64,000 nucleotides of DNA from Candidatus Avelusimicrobium stercoris (GCA_002432025.1 DJFE01000019.1:40202-104201); one strand, 5' to 3'; numbered from the stretch's first letter, positions 15,942 to 24,824 are shown. Numbers and translations: made by a program. Notes: generated by a model from the letters alone, not told the origin.

Positions 15942-15984
15942 GTGCGGCCCGCTAGGGTGCGGCCTGCAAGGTGTGGCCTGCTCT
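15942..15984. repeat. short degenerate tandem repeat
   Basis: Three units of 14-15 bp, GTGCGGCCCGCTAGG, GTGCGGCCTGCAAG and GTGTGGCCTGCTCT, lie in tandem. The first unit, read in reverse, resembles CCCTAGCGGGCCGC at 7516-7529 in the pilin repeat cluster. Confidence 0.5.
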
Positions 15985-16038
15985 ACGAGCCATTTTAATG
16001 AAAGAATATCTATTCGCGTACCGTAAAAAGTACATAAA

Positions 16039-16073
16039 AAAATATCCCCGCGTTGGCAGGGGTATTTTTTACT
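16039..16073 (-). terminator. terminator of the GYF-domain protein gene
   Basis: Read on the - strand, ATACCCC and GGGGATATTTTTTT enclose a 10-base loop. Confidence 0.75.
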
Positions 16074-16083
16074 TTTAAAAGGC

Positions 16084-18672
16084 TTATTGGCCTTGGTACG
16101 GCTGGGCCGCTTGTTGGGCGGGCATCGCGCCTTGGTTTGCGGAATCTAACAGGTTTTTGGCGTCGGAAATGGTCGGGTCCAACGCTTTGGTTACCGCGTT
16201 ATAGTTAAAGCGGTAAGAGATTTTGAAACTCTGCGGATTCTCCGGCGGAACCTTTACCAAAATGGAATAATTGTCCGGGTCCACGGCGGTGGAAATATCC
16301 CAGGTAATTAAATTCTTGGCGGCCGGGTGCTTGGCTTCAATAAACTGCTGTAACGTGTAGCCGTTCATCAACGGATAGTTCTTCACGTCGCTCAATACCG
16401 TATCAAGCGGATTTGCGGCAGGCTGCGCCACATTTACCGTGGCGGCCTGCTGGGGCTGGTTACCCAACATTTCATCCATTTCAGCGCTCTGCGTTACCGT
16501 TTGGGTAGGTTGCTGTTTATCGGCAAGCAGGTTAAACTGCGCCGGGATTAAGTTCATAAACGCCAGCATTACATAAATGAGTGCGGCCAATACTACGGCA
16601 ACCACTACGCCTACGATGGCCTTTGTCATATTGCCAGAGGGCTTTACGTCGGCACTCTTTACATCGTGCTGGGTGTTGATATCGTCGTCTAACCCTTCAA
16701 AATGCAAACGTTCCGTTTGGGCCGGTTCCGGCACCATAGGCACCGTTTTGATGTCCAGTTTCGCACCTCGTTTGGTTTTAATGGTGTTTTCCAAAATCAC
16801 TTGGGAAACCGTAACATCTTTCGGTGCGTCGGCGGCGGGTTCGGCCTCTTTTTCGGTCTGTTTGAGCGGGGCTACCATTTCCTGCAATTCGGTTTTGCCC
16901 TCGTTCGGGTCAACGCTTTGCTTTTTGGCGTTTAAGTTGGTCAGTTCCTTGGGCAGTTCGTTAGAAGCCTGGGCAGGAGGAACAAAGTCCGAAATTAAAT
17001 AGGTGGAACCCTCTTTGAGTTCAATTTCGGTCAAATCGTTGGGATTGCCTACCGGGAGCGGTTTATCAGCCGTTTGGTCGCTAAATTGCGGCACTTCCTG
17101 CGCCGGGGCTTCTTCTTGCGCCGCAGGCGTTTGGGGCTGGGTTTGTTGATTGTTGTCAATACCAAACATCTGCTCCACCGATTGTTCGGGCTGGTTGTCG
17201 CGCTCGGCAAAGGCTTCGTTTAAGTCTTCATCGGTAATCAGCACTCCTTCGGGCTTTTCGGCCTTGGCACCCGGGACAAGTTCTTGCATCGTTTCTTCTT
17301 TTTCGTCGGTGGTGTCGGCCTGAGCGGCGGGTTTTGCTCCCGCTTCGTCCAAGGACGGCAAATCGCCGTTAAAGGCCGGAGCCACGGCTCCGGCCGGTTG
17401 CTCTTTTGGCTGCTCGGCCGGCGTATCGGCGGGCATATCCGCAGGCAACTGGTTGGCCGGAAGCACGGGCTCTTCCTTGGCGGGTTCTTCTTTATCCGCC
17501 GCAATGGAGAGCGCGGGCGCTTCGTTTGTAAAATCTAAGGTTTTATTTTCCGGCAACGGCTCTGCGGCGGCTTGTTCCACCGTTTCAAAGCCTTGCGCGG
17601 GCTGTTCTTCCTTTTGTTTGAGCCCTTCGGCGGCGGCCAACCCGGCTACCGCACCAGCGGCGGCCGCGGCGGCCATTTTAAAGGTGGCTTCCTTCTTTTC
17701 TTCTTCTTTTTCTTTAATGACTTGGTCTAAAACATCTTCTTTGGGGGCGGCACCCAGTTCAGCCAAGAAGGCTTCTTTGGCGGCTTCTTCCGCTTTGGGG
17801 GCCGCTTCTACGGTTTCGGCGGTAAGGCCGGAAACTTCTTTGGCTTTTTCCTCTTGGGCTTTTTTGTTGGCGTCGGCTTGGCTGGCTAACATTTTGGCCT
17901 GTTGGGGCGTAAGCAAATCTTGGAAGGTGCTTTCTTTTTCTTCCTGGGTCTGAATCGGCTTTTGTCCGTATAAGGAATCAAGCGCGGAGCGGAGCACCAC
18001 GGCTTCTTCGGCTTTGGAGCCTAAGGTTACTTCGGTTGGCGTGTCGTGCTTGGTTTCGCCCAAGTCCACGGGGCCCAACATATCAAGCGGTTTTTCCTCT
18101 TTATTGGCCGCTGCGACAATATTTTCCGCCTGGGAAACCAAATTTTCCGTGTTTTCAATAGCGTCCGATTCTAAATGTTCTTCTTCAAGCGGTTTGCGCG
18201 TAAGGGTGATGGTGTTGGCACGAGCGTCGTCTTGCGGCGGAATATAGGCCGGGTGGTCGCTGGTTTCCAAATTGCGGGTGTTTTGCGTGGCGATGGCCTC
18301 GTCCAGTTTAGATTGCATATTGTCCAATTTGGACTGCAAGCCCGTAATTTGGCTGGTTAATTGTTCCAATTTCTCTAATAAAAGCGAGAGTTTGCCGTCG
18401 GCAGGCTCGGCAGAAGCCGCAGCAGCCGTATTGTCAGCGGCGGTCGCAACAGGTTCAGCCGCTTGCGTTTGCGCGGGTTCGGCAGCCGGCTGTTGGTCGG
18501 CAACGGCGTCAAATTCAAACACGCTGGATGCCTTTACCCACTCTTGGTTGCCGCCGGAAGCGGAATTTTCCGAGCAAATCAGCGTATCAGGGGTAAAGCC
18601 GTTAAGCGTTACCAGTTTGTTCTCTTCGTAAGGACCTTCTACTTTATCATTGATATAGACCCAATATCTCAT
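16084..18672 (-). CDS. GYF_2-domain, disordered, single-pass membrane protein
   Basis: Residues 1-55 match the GYF_2/DUF4339 pattern (YWVYINDKVEGPYEENKL ending with QEWVKAS). A very long low-complexity region rich in Ala, Glu, Pro and Gln follows, with a short coiled coil near residue 90-125. A single membrane helix lies at about residues 685-707 (AIVGVVVAVVLAALIYVMLA), and a C-terminal domain of about 100 residues ends in a Pro/Gln-rich tail. The N-terminal part should be cytoplasmic and the end periplasmic. GYF domains bind Pro-rich peptides, so a scaffold role is possible. It is monocistronic. The function is unknown. Confidence 0.75.
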   Translation of the reverse strand: MRYWVYINDKVEGPYEENKLVTLNGFTPDTLICSENSASGGNQEWVKASSVFEFDAVADQQPAAEPAQTQAAEPVATAADNTAAAASAEPADGKLSLLLEKLEQLTSQITGLQSKLDNMQSKLDEAIATQNTRNLETSDHPAYIPPQDDARANTITLTRKPLEEEHLESDAIENTENLVSQAENIVAAANKEEKPLDMLGPVDLGETKHDTPTEVTLGSKAEEAVVLRSALDSLYGQKPIQTQEEKESTFQDLLTPQQAKMLASQADANKKAQEEKAKEVSGLTAETVEAAPKAEEAAKEAFLAELGAAPKEDVLDQVIKEKEEEKKEATFKMAAAAAAGAVAGLAAAEGLKQKEEQPAQGFETVEQAAAEPLPENKTLDFTNEAPALSIAADKEEPAKEEPVLPANQLPADMPADTPAEQPKEQPAGAVAPAFNGDLPSLDEAGAKPAAQADTTDEKEETMQELVPGAKAEKPEGVLITDEDLNEAFAERDNQPEQSVEQMFGIDNNQQTQPQTPAAQEEAPAQEVPQFSDQTADKPLPVGNPNDLTEIELKEGSTYLISDFVPPAQASNELPKELTNLNAKKQSVDPNEGKTELQEMVAPLKQTEKEAEPAADAPKDVTVSQVILENTIKTKRGAKLDIKTVPMVPEPAQTERLHFEGLDDDINTQHDVKSADVKPSGNMTKAIVGVVVAVVLAALIYVMLAFMNLIPAQFNLLADKQQPTQTVTQSAEMDEMLGNQPQQAATVNVAQPAANPLDTVLSDVKNYPLMNGYTLQQFIEAKHPAAKNLITWDISTAVDPDNYSILVKVPPENPQSFKISYRFNYNAVTKALDPTISDAKNLLDSANQGAMPAQQAAQPYQGQ

Positions 18673-18762
18673 TGTGTATTCACCCTATATAAAATAAATA
18701 TAACACGGTACGATAAAAATATAGCAAATTATCGCGTAATTTAACAGTATTTTTTTAGTTTT

Positions 18763-20319
18763 TTATTTTGAAGCGGCCCGGGCCTGTTTGTAACTTTCCA
18801 ACAGTTCCTCTAATTCCGCCCGGCTGGTTTTACGTTGCTGGATGTTGCTTAACATATCGGTTAAGAGTTCCACCGACGAGCCGTTTTCCAACATTTCCAG
18901 CACAAACTGCGAAATGCGGCGGTTATAGGTGCCGTTTAGTTCCCCCACTAAGGTACGTAGGGCGAACATATGTTTTTCCCGGTCCGACTTCCAAAACGTA
19001 AACGGCGCGAGCGAGCGGTCAAAGAATTGCAGTAACTCTTCCGCAGGCTTGGTGCCGAGGTAACTCTTCATCAGTTCGGGCGCGAGGCCTTGTGTAATGG
19101 TTTTGGCCTTGATGTCGCGCAGGTACTGGGCCTGCTTGGCGGCTTCCTCTTGGCTCATTGTGCCCAAAAGCACCTTGCAGGCGAGTTCTTTATTGTCTTT
19201 TTCATCGGAGCAATGGGGCAAGGCCTTTAACAGGTCCGCCATTTCGTGCTCCAACTGTACAAAGGTTTTTTTGCCGCCAAAGCGGTCCGCGAGGTCGTAT
19301 TCGTAGCCGCTGTATAAGTCCTTTTTGGACAGGTTTTGGCGCAAAATTTCTTTTTTCCGCACCAGCGAGGCTTGGCGGCAAGCATTATCAAAACTGTCGG
19401 CGGTGCCGTCCAACAGGACGCGCACGGCAAGGCCCAGGTTTTCTTCGGGACTGGAAACGTGCGGCAACTTTTTAAGCACGGCCTCAAAGGTGGCCGCAAT
19501 GTCGCGCGGGGATTTGACCTTTAAATAGCGGCAGGCGATAATCAGCAAATCTTCTTCCAATAATTGTCCGTTTAAGAGTTTGGATAATGTAGCCACGTCC
19601 TGCGCGTCTTTGGGCGTAATTTTGCAAAGCATTGCGTGCGCGGCTAAGGAAGCGCAGAGGTGTTCGTCCGGGTTGAGCGATAAGAGTTCTTTGTGCAGAC
19701 GGTCAAATTCCGGCTTAAACAAAATGCTGGCGGGCTGCGTGTATAAGAGTTGCAACTCGGCGGTTAATTTAACGGTTAAATGGTATTTGTCCGCTATTTT
19801 AAAAATATCCTTTCGGTTTTGGCGGATGGTTTTAGGGGAGTTTTGCAAAATCGTATTGGCCTGTTCCAACAGTTTGTTTACAGCGTGCTGGGCTTTTTCC
19901 TCATCCTTTAAGTCGGAGTCTTGCACATCCTTTAAAGCGGCGGCAAATTCCTCGTCAAAATATTTGCGCGAGGAAAACGAGGAATACACCTCTAACAGTT
20001 TGGCCGTATCCTTGGCGGGCGTTTCCAGCGCGGCGCAAAGTTCGGTCATAGAAGTGGCGTTGTTGTAAATGCGCAGTTGGCGCAGGGCCGCCGGGATAGT
20101 GATTTCGTCCAACAAAATTTTGGCAATAATCGTGTCTGTCATCGGCGAGTCGGAACTTAACTGGGCGGCAATGTCGGCAATGTCCTGCTGCAAGCGCGGC
20201 AGGGATTTTTTGTTTTCCAGCGTATAGACGAGTTTGGCGGCGTAGTCGTCGTCAATGCCGGGGAGCATATTGTAAATGGTGCCCAGCATACCGCTTCTTT
20301 TGTTGGCTTTTTCGCTCAT
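18763..20319 (-). CDS. conserved-looking helical cytoplasmic protein, unknown
   Basis: I do not recognise this 518-residue protein. It has no signal peptide and no membrane segment and is made almost wholly of short amphipathic helices with many charged residues, like an alpha-solenoid. A phrase such as NPDEHLCASLAAHAML recurs in looser form (SPEENLGLAVRVLLDG, EKDNKELACKVLLGTM), so the protein may consist of about 100-residue repeats. It is the last gene of a - strand operon; its start lies 11 bp after the stop of the cyclodeaminase-like gene and AAGGATAC precedes the ATG. Confidence 0.65.
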   Translation of the reverse strand: MSEKANKRSGMLGTIYNMLPGIDDDYAAKLVYTLENKKSLPRLQQDIADIAAQLSSDSPMTDTIIAKILLDEITIPAALRQLRIYNNATSMTELCAALETPAKDTAKLLEVYSSFSSRKYFDEEFAAALKDVQDSDLKDEEKAQHAVNKLLEQANTILQNSPKTIRQNRKDIFKIADKYHLTVKLTAELQLLYTQPASILFKPEFDRLHKELLSLNPDEHLCASLAAHAMLCKITPKDAQDVATLSKLLNGQLLEEDLLIIACRYLKVKSPRDIAATFEAVLKKLPHVSSPEENLGLAVRVLLDGTADSFDNACRQASLVRKKEILRQNLSKKDLYSGYEYDLADRFGGKKTFVQLEHEMADLLKALPHCSDEKDNKELACKVLLGTMSQEEAAKQAQYLRDIKAKTITQGLAPELMKSYLGTKPAEELLQFFDRSLAPFTFWKSDREKHMFALRTLVGELNGTYNRRISQFVLEMLENGSSVELLTDMLSNIQQRKTSRAELEELLESYKQARAASK

Positions 20320-20330
20320 AACGTATCCTT

Positions 20331-20900
20331 TCAGCAGGCCTTTAAAAAGGTGGAAATCTGCTTATTTAATTCGTTTACCCGGTCTTCGTTTTTGATAAAC
20401 GCCAGGTTGGCGCGTATGCTTTCCACCGAGCATTTAATGCAGGCTTGCAACAGGTGGCGCGCGCAGGCGACGTCCGACATAATAATTTCGGCAATATCGC
20501 CCTTAACGGCTTCCACTTCCTTTAAACAATGTAGCGCGGCGCTGGCCGCATCGGCCGGAACGCGGGCCGCAAACAAGAGCGCATCTTGCACGGCTTGCTC
20601 TCTTTCCGGGGCTTCTTTGGGGAGTTTTTTGGCGGTCAGATACGCGGCGTAAGCGTCGCCGTCTTTTTGAATATAGGATTTGAGTTCCGTTTTAAAGGCG
20701 GCCAGGCGTTTTAAACTTTGGGTCAGTTTGGGGCGGATATCCTCGGGCGTTGCCTTGCGTTTAAGCGTAGTGCCTACCGCCATCATCGCAAGCGCGCAGC
20801 CCATTGCCCCCGCCATAGCGGCGGAGGCCCCCCCGCCCGGTGTCGGGTCCGAGGAGGCTAACGCTTCTGTAAATCTATCCGCGGCGGTGTACCATTCCAT
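20331..20900 (-). CDS. formiminotransferase-cyclodeaminase (FTCD_C) family protein
   Basis: The 189-residue helical protein has the N-terminal signature of the family, SDPTPGGGASAAMAGAMGCA (residues 17-36). Members convert 5-formimino-THF to 5,10-methenyl-THF plus ammonia, or serve as methenyl-THF cyclohydrolase in one-carbon metabolism. No formiminotransferase domain is present. The start at 20900 is supported by AAGGCGGG upstream and by the family start; longer in-frame extensions run into the neighbour. It lies between a HAD phosphatase and an unknown protein in one operon. Confidence 0.85.
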   Translation of the reverse strand: MEWYTAADRFTEALASSDPTPGGGASAAMAGAMGCALAMMAVGTTLKRKATPEDIRPKLTQSLKRLAAFKTELKSYIQKDGDAYAAYLTAKKLPKEAPEREQAVQDALLFAARVPADAASAALHCLKEVEAVKGDIAEIIMSDVACARHLLQACIKCSVESIRANLAFIKNEDRVNELNKQISTFLKAC

Positions 20901-20910
20901 AGCGCCCGCC

Positions 20911-21762
20911 TTACATAATGGTTCCGGATTCAAGGTCGGAATATTTTTTAATACGCAGCATTTTGAGGCGGTCCTCGTCAATGCCCGTGCGGCTGAAAAA
21001 GACGTGCTCAATCGCGCTTGCGGGCATAATATAACTGCCGCGTTTTACGCCCTTGGGGTCCGTTTTTAAACCGAGCCACACGCAGAAGGTGGTAATGTCG
21101 TTAAAATCTTTGGTTTCCAGTTCGGCCGCGGCGCGCTGGATTTTTTGCGCATCGCCAAAGCCGTTAGTCAGTACCGCGCTGTGGAAACCGCAGTTCTTGG
21201 CGGCGCAAATGTCGCGGTGCGTATCGCCGATGACATAGACTTGGTCGGGTTCCAGTTTGGTTTTAAATTTCTGTTCCGCGCGTTTAACGGCCGCTTGGAG
21301 CATTTCCTCGCGGGTGTGTCCGTCTTCGCCGTAACCGCCGACGGAGAAGTAAGAGCCCAGTTTGCTGGGTTCCAATTTAATTTTGGCACCCTCTTCCAAG
21401 TTCCCGGTTCCTAAGCCCAAGATAACATCCTTGTCCTTGGAGAGCATTTTTAAGAATTTTTCCACGCCGGGCACCAAGTCATACTTTTTGCAGCGGACGA
21501 CGGCGTGCACTTCGGTAGGCAAAATTTCCAAATATTTGGCCTTCATTTTCTTCATTTCGGCGGCGGTGGGTTTTTTGCCTTTTTTGATAAGGGAATAGAC
21601 AATGGAGAAATTATCTAAATCCGTCCGGCCCGAAATTAAACTGTGGTCAAACTCCGGCTCCACGCCGTAGAGTTCCTTAATGGCTTTGCGCAAAGACGTG
21701 CGTCCCGCGCCGCCCGCGTTTACGAGCGTGCCGTCCAAGTCAAATAAAACGAGTTTTTTCAT
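20911..21762 (-). CDS. HAD-superfamily phosphatase, phosphoglycolate phosphatase-like
   Basis: The HAD motifs are all present: motif I LFDLDGTLV (Asp8, Asp10), motif II LGLGTGN, a Lys in the cap region and motif III/IV VIGDTHRDICAAKN. The cap domain between residues 15 and 85 marks subfamily I (Gph/PGMB type). A C-terminal extension of about 60 residues (from LKTDPKGVKRG) is not part of the usual HAD fold. The substrate is not predictable. It overlaps the upstream EamA transporter by 4 bp, so the two are translationally coupled. Confidence 0.85.
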   Translation of the reverse strand: MKKLVLFDLDGTLVNAGGAGRTSLRKAIKELYGVEPEFDHSLISGRTDLDNFSIVYSLIKKGKKPTAAEMKKMKAKYLEILPTEVHAVVRCKKYDLVPGVEKFLKMLSKDKDVILGLGTGNLEEGAKIKLEPSKLGSYFSVGGYGEDGHTREEMLQAAVKRAEQKFKTKLEPDQVYVIGDTHRDICAAKNCGFHSAVLTNGFGDAQKIQRAAAELETKDFNDITTFCVWLGLKTDPKGVKRGSYIMPASAIEHVFFSRTGIDEDRLKMLRIKKYSDLESGTIM

Positions 21763-22649
21763 TTCTTTTCTCCTTTGATAATGCCGGTAACGATATACGC
21801 GCCCGCCATAGCAAGCACCATACCCAGCACTTTGTGAATCGTAACTGTGTCCTGTTTAAGCAGGACGGACAAAACAAACGTCAACACCGGGTAAGACAAA
21901 ATAATAGCCGTTGCCTTGCCCAAGTGCATATTACGGATAGCCGTGTACCAAAACGTGTTGCCGATAAAATAATTGCACACCGCGCTAAAAGCCAAGGTCC
22001 CCCACAAAATGCCTGAGGACGTAACAAACAACTGCGGGCCCTGAATCGCCCACAGCGCACCCGTCAAAACGGCCAGTACCGGGATAGCAAAAACAGCGCG
22101 CGCCGCCGCAATCAAAGCGGGCGGCATATCGGCGGGCAGTTTTTTAGCAAAAATGTGGCTTAACTGGAACATCCACAGACTGCCCAAAATCATCAAATCG
22201 CCCTTTAACTGTACAGACATCCCCGTCTGCCACAGCAAAACGCCTACGCCCAAAATAATCAGCGCCGAGCCAAAGAGTTGTTTCCCGGTCGGTTTTTCCC
22301 CCAATAAAAAGTACGCCATTACGAGGGAATAGACCATTTCAAACTGGTTTAAAACGGCGGCGTTAGTAGGCGTGGTGTAATTAAGGGCCAACATAAAAAT
22401 TGTCATCGGCAAAGCGGTGCCGAAGGTGGCCATCAGCAAGCATTGCAGCCAAACACCCTTTTTAAATAGTACCTTGTGCCCTCCCGTTTTAAGCAGGTAC
22501 GGCGTAAAAAGTAACGCAGCAACCACGCAACTGACAAGCATATACAGCGCAGAAGCCGCATAGGGCGTGGCAAATTTAGTTACCACGACGTTGGACGCTA
22601 CAAAAAACCAAGCCAGCCAAATGGCGGCTACCGGGGATACTTTAAACAT
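21759..22649 (-). CDS. EamA/DMT-family transporter
   Basis: Ten hydrophobic segments in 296 residues and two tandem EamA halves are visible; typical phrases are TPTNAAVLNQFEMVYSLVMA in the first half and SYPVLTFVLSVLLKQD in the second. DMT proteins usually export metabolites or amino acids across the inner membrane. It is about as long as, and clearly a paralog of, the gene upstream (same phrases GTALPMTI and LIVLGV/LIILGV). The substrate is unknown. Confidence 0.88.
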   Translation of the reverse strand: MFKVSPVAAIWLAWFFVASNVVVTKFATPYAASALYMLVSCVVAALLFTPYLLKTGGHKVLFKKGVWLQCLLMATFGTALPMTIFMLALNYTTPTNAAVLNQFEMVYSLVMAYFLLGEKPTGKQLFGSALIILGVGVLLWQTGMSVQLKGDLMILGSLWMFQLSHIFAKKLPADMPPALIAAARAVFAIPVLAVLTGALWAIQGPQLFVTSSGILWGTLAFSAVCNYFIGNTFWYTAIRNMHLGKATAIILSYPVLTFVLSVLLKQDTVTIHKVLGMVLAMAGAYIVTGIIKGEKK

Positions 22650-22676
22650 ATATTATATTTTACCTAATTTGTAGGG

Positions 22677-23555
22677 TTAATGGCCCTCTTTTTTAACGGT
22701 AACGCTGACCCAATACGCCCCCGCGCACGTTACGGCCAGGCCGATTACTTGGTGCAGGGTAATGCTTTCAAACCCGACCAAGGCGGAAATTAAGAGCGCG
22801 AGCACCGGGTAAGAAAGGTAAATGGCGGTTACTTTGCTTAAATCCAGCGCGCGGATAGCCTTGTACCATACCACCATTGCAAGGCCGTATTTCAAAATAC
22901 CCGTATAGGCCAAAACAGAGAACATTTGCACATTGGGTTTTAAAACAAAGGTTTCCTTCATTGCCCACATTACGGCTAAAATCACCACGAGCACCGGTAA
23001 GGCAAACAAGTTGCGCGCCATACCGATTACGCGGTGGTCCAAGTTTTGAGGGAGTTTTTTGGCTAATGTGGAGCCCGCCTGCAACATCCAGGTACTGCCG
23101 ACGATGAGCAAATCGCCCGTCCAGCGCGGAGTGTATTGCTCTTTGACGAGGATGATGAGCACGCCCAGCACGATAAGCGCGCTTCCGGCCAGTTGTTGGC
23201 GGCTGGGAAATTCGCGCAGGAAAATGCACGCAAATAAAAGAGAATAAAAAAGTTCGCTCTGCTGTAAAATAGCCGCGTTGCCCGGCGTGGTGTAGTGGAG
23301 CGCAATAAGCGAAATGGTAAACGGCAGAGCCGTGCCAAAGGTGCCGATAAAGAGGAATTTCCATAAGGTTTCCTTGGCTAAGAGTTCCCCCCATTTGTGG
23401 TTGTTGGTAATCCACGGCGTAAAATACAGTACGCCGATAAGCGTGCCCAAAAAAACGAGTAAGGCGGGGCTAATCACGCCAACGGCATATTTGCCCGCTA
23501 CGGGCGACAGGCCCACAATGGCCCAGCAGACCCAGGCGGCTAGTAAAGGTTTCAT
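22677..23555 (-). CDS. EamA/DMT-family transporter, first gene of operon
   Basis: Ten membrane segments in 292 residues; TPGNAAILQQSELFYSLLFA and YLSYPVLALLISALVGFES match the paralog downstream position by position. The pair came from a tandem duplication or forms a heteromeric pump. The 27-bp gap to the second gene has no terminator. The upstream region carries an extended -10 promoter inside a palindrome. Export of a metabolite made or processed by the HAD and cyclodeaminase-like enzymes is possible but is inference. Confidence 0.88.
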   Translation of the reverse strand: MKPLLAAWVCWAIVGLSPVAGKYAVGVISPALLVFLGTLIGVLYFTPWITNNHKWGELLAKETLWKFLFIGTFGTALPFTISLIALHYTTPGNAAILQQSELFYSLLFACIFLREFPSRQQLAGSALIVLGVLIILVKEQYTPRWTGDLLIVGSTWMLQAGSTLAKKLPQNLDHRVIGMARNLFALPVLVVILAVMWAMKETFVLKPNVQMFSVLAYTGILKYGLAMVVWYKAIRALDLSKVTAIYLSYPVLALLISALVGFESITLHQVIGLAVTCAGAYWVSVTVKKEGH

Positions 23556-23582
23556 TTTTGTAAAACTCCGACGGTAATTAAG

Positions 23583-23599
23583 ATGCTATATTATAGCAT
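23583..23599 (-). promoter_or_regulatory. promoter with operator-like palindrome before the DMT operon
   Basis: ATGCTATA-T-TATAGCAT is a perfect 17-bp palindrome. On the - strand it contains TGCTATAAT, an extended -10 (TATAAT at 23590-23595). A regulator binding here would block RNA polymerase. Confidence 0.55.
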
Positions 23600-23662
23600 T
23601 TTGGACGCTAGACTTTGGCTTTGTTGGCTGCCGTTTTTTAAAGGGGGTTGTATCGTTTTTTT

Positions 23663-23702
23663 TTTTTGATAAATTTTAAGATGTAGTAAAATTTATCAAA
23701 AA
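23663..23702 (+). promoter_or_regulatory. 15-bp inverted repeat before a pilin start
   Basis: TTTTTGATAAATTTT (23663-23677) and AAAATTTATCAAAAA (23688-23702) are perfect reverse complements with a 10-base loop, ending just before the GAGGTG ribosome site. The homologous region at 7220-7255 has lost the right arm. Confidence 0.65.
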
Positions 23703-23713
23703 TGAGGTGTCGT

Positions 23714-24280
23714 GTGAAAAACTTGTTTACGGGCCGATTAGGCGGCTTTACGCTCATTGAGTTATTGGTGATGGTTTTGATTATTGGCATATTGGCGGCG
23801 GTGGCTGTACCGCAATACGAAAAGGCCGTTTGGAAAAGCCGCGCGGCGGAACTGCGGACCAATACGCGTACTTTGGCTACGGCGCAGGAAGCCTTTTATT
23901 TGGCTAATAATGATTATCCGCATCAGTTTGACGAATTGGATTTGGATATTAACTTACCTAACCGCGGGCGGTATTCCCAATGCGGTTTAACCACGCAGGA
24001 TAGCCGCGGAAATGATAATTATGAACTGATTGTAAATAATAATTGGGGTTCTAGGCACTTTTTATCCTCTTCTATGTTTTTAAAGGGACCCTATAAATGT
24101 GGCGGGTTTACGTATGTCCACCCAAATACGGTAGCCACCGGGATAAGTGAAGACAAAATGTATTGCTGGGAATGGGCGGGCAGCCACTATACGGCCCAGT
24201 CGGGTGATTTTTGCGAGCGTGTAATGCAGGGGCATTATGTGGCGACAAATTGGGGTTACCGTATGTACGAACTGCCGTAA
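23714..24280 (+). CDS. type IV pilin-like protein (GTG start)
   Basis: The leader MKNLFTGRLGG is followed by FTLIELLVMVLIIGILAAVA with Glu at +5. GTG 23714 is preferred to ATG 23702: GAGGTG stands at the right distance, and the first codons align with the ATG start of the pilin at 7262. The globular part has three Cys, including the C-terminal pair in MYCWEWAG and DFCERVMQ. The 188-residue protein is of normal pilin size. It stands alone, ends at a terminator shared with a convergent pilin, and preserves the undisturbed leader from which the repeat-invaded one at 7262 can be understood. Confidence 0.9.
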   Translation: MKNLFTGRLGGFTLIELLVMVLIIGILAAVAVPQYEKAVWKSRAAELRTNTRTLATAQEAFYLANNDYPHQFDELDLDINLPNRGRYSQCGLTTQDSRGNDNYELIVNNNWGSRHFLSSSMFLKGPYKCGGFTYVHPNTVATGISEDKMYCWEWAGSHYTAQSGDFCERVMQGHYVATNWGYRMYELP

Positions 24281-24293
24281 GGATATAAATGAA

Positions 24294-24325
24294 AAACCCC
24301 GGGATATTGATATCCCGGGGTTTTC
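24294..24325. terminator. bidirectional terminator between two pilins
   Basis: AAACCCCGGGATA-TTGA-TATCCCGGGGTTTT is almost perfectly symmetric. Confidence 0.9.
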
Positions 24326-24341
24326 TAAAACATATTAAACA

Positions 24342-24824
24342 TTATTTGCAATATACCCAGCCGCCATCTTGCTCGCAATCGCTCCACATACTTCTAACTA
24401 ACTTATATCCCTTAGCGTGGCTGGAACTGGAATTAGCGCGAACCCTGAACTCCCCGTTTGCTCTTGCCAGTAACTGAATCATATATTCCCCCCCATAGGG
24501 ATAAGTGCCCACTGCATACCAAGCATCGCCTTCGCGTTTGAAATAAAAGAAATCATCTAACATCGTATTATCCCCACCGGTGGTAATGATATTACCGTTT
24601 TTATCCTTTATTTCAATACCCATTTCGTCCAAGGTGCACAGGGAGTTTCCCGTCGCCAGTTTGCACACGGCCACGTTATCGGCGATGTTGCGCACCACAG
24701 GAACCCATTTCATCAGGCGCGCTTTCATTACCGCCTTTTGGTATTGCGGCAACGCTACCGACGCCAAAATACCGATAATTAATACGACAACCAATAATTC
24801 AATTAATGTAAACCCTTTTTTCAT
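24342..24824 (-). CDS. type IV pilin-like protein
   Basis: A four-residue leader MKKG is followed by FTLIELLVVVLIIGILASVA with Glu at +5. The ATG has AGGAGGACC just upstream, a near-perfect ribosome site. The C-domain (about 130 residues) ends with a Cys pair, SMWSDCEQDGGWVYCK, the usual disulfide loop; an earlier pair sits in VCKLATGNSLC. At 160 residues it is the smallest pilin here. It is convergent with another pilin and divergent from secG, with no assembly genes around. Confidence 0.92.
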   Translation of the reverse strand: MKKGFTLIELLVVVLIIGILASVALPQYQKAVMKARLMKWVPVVRNIADNVAVCKLATGNSLCTLDEMGIEIKDKNGNIITTGGDNTMLDDFFYFKREGDAWYAVGTYPYGGEYMIQLLARANGEFRVRANSSSSHAKGYKLVRSMWSDCEQDGGWVYCK

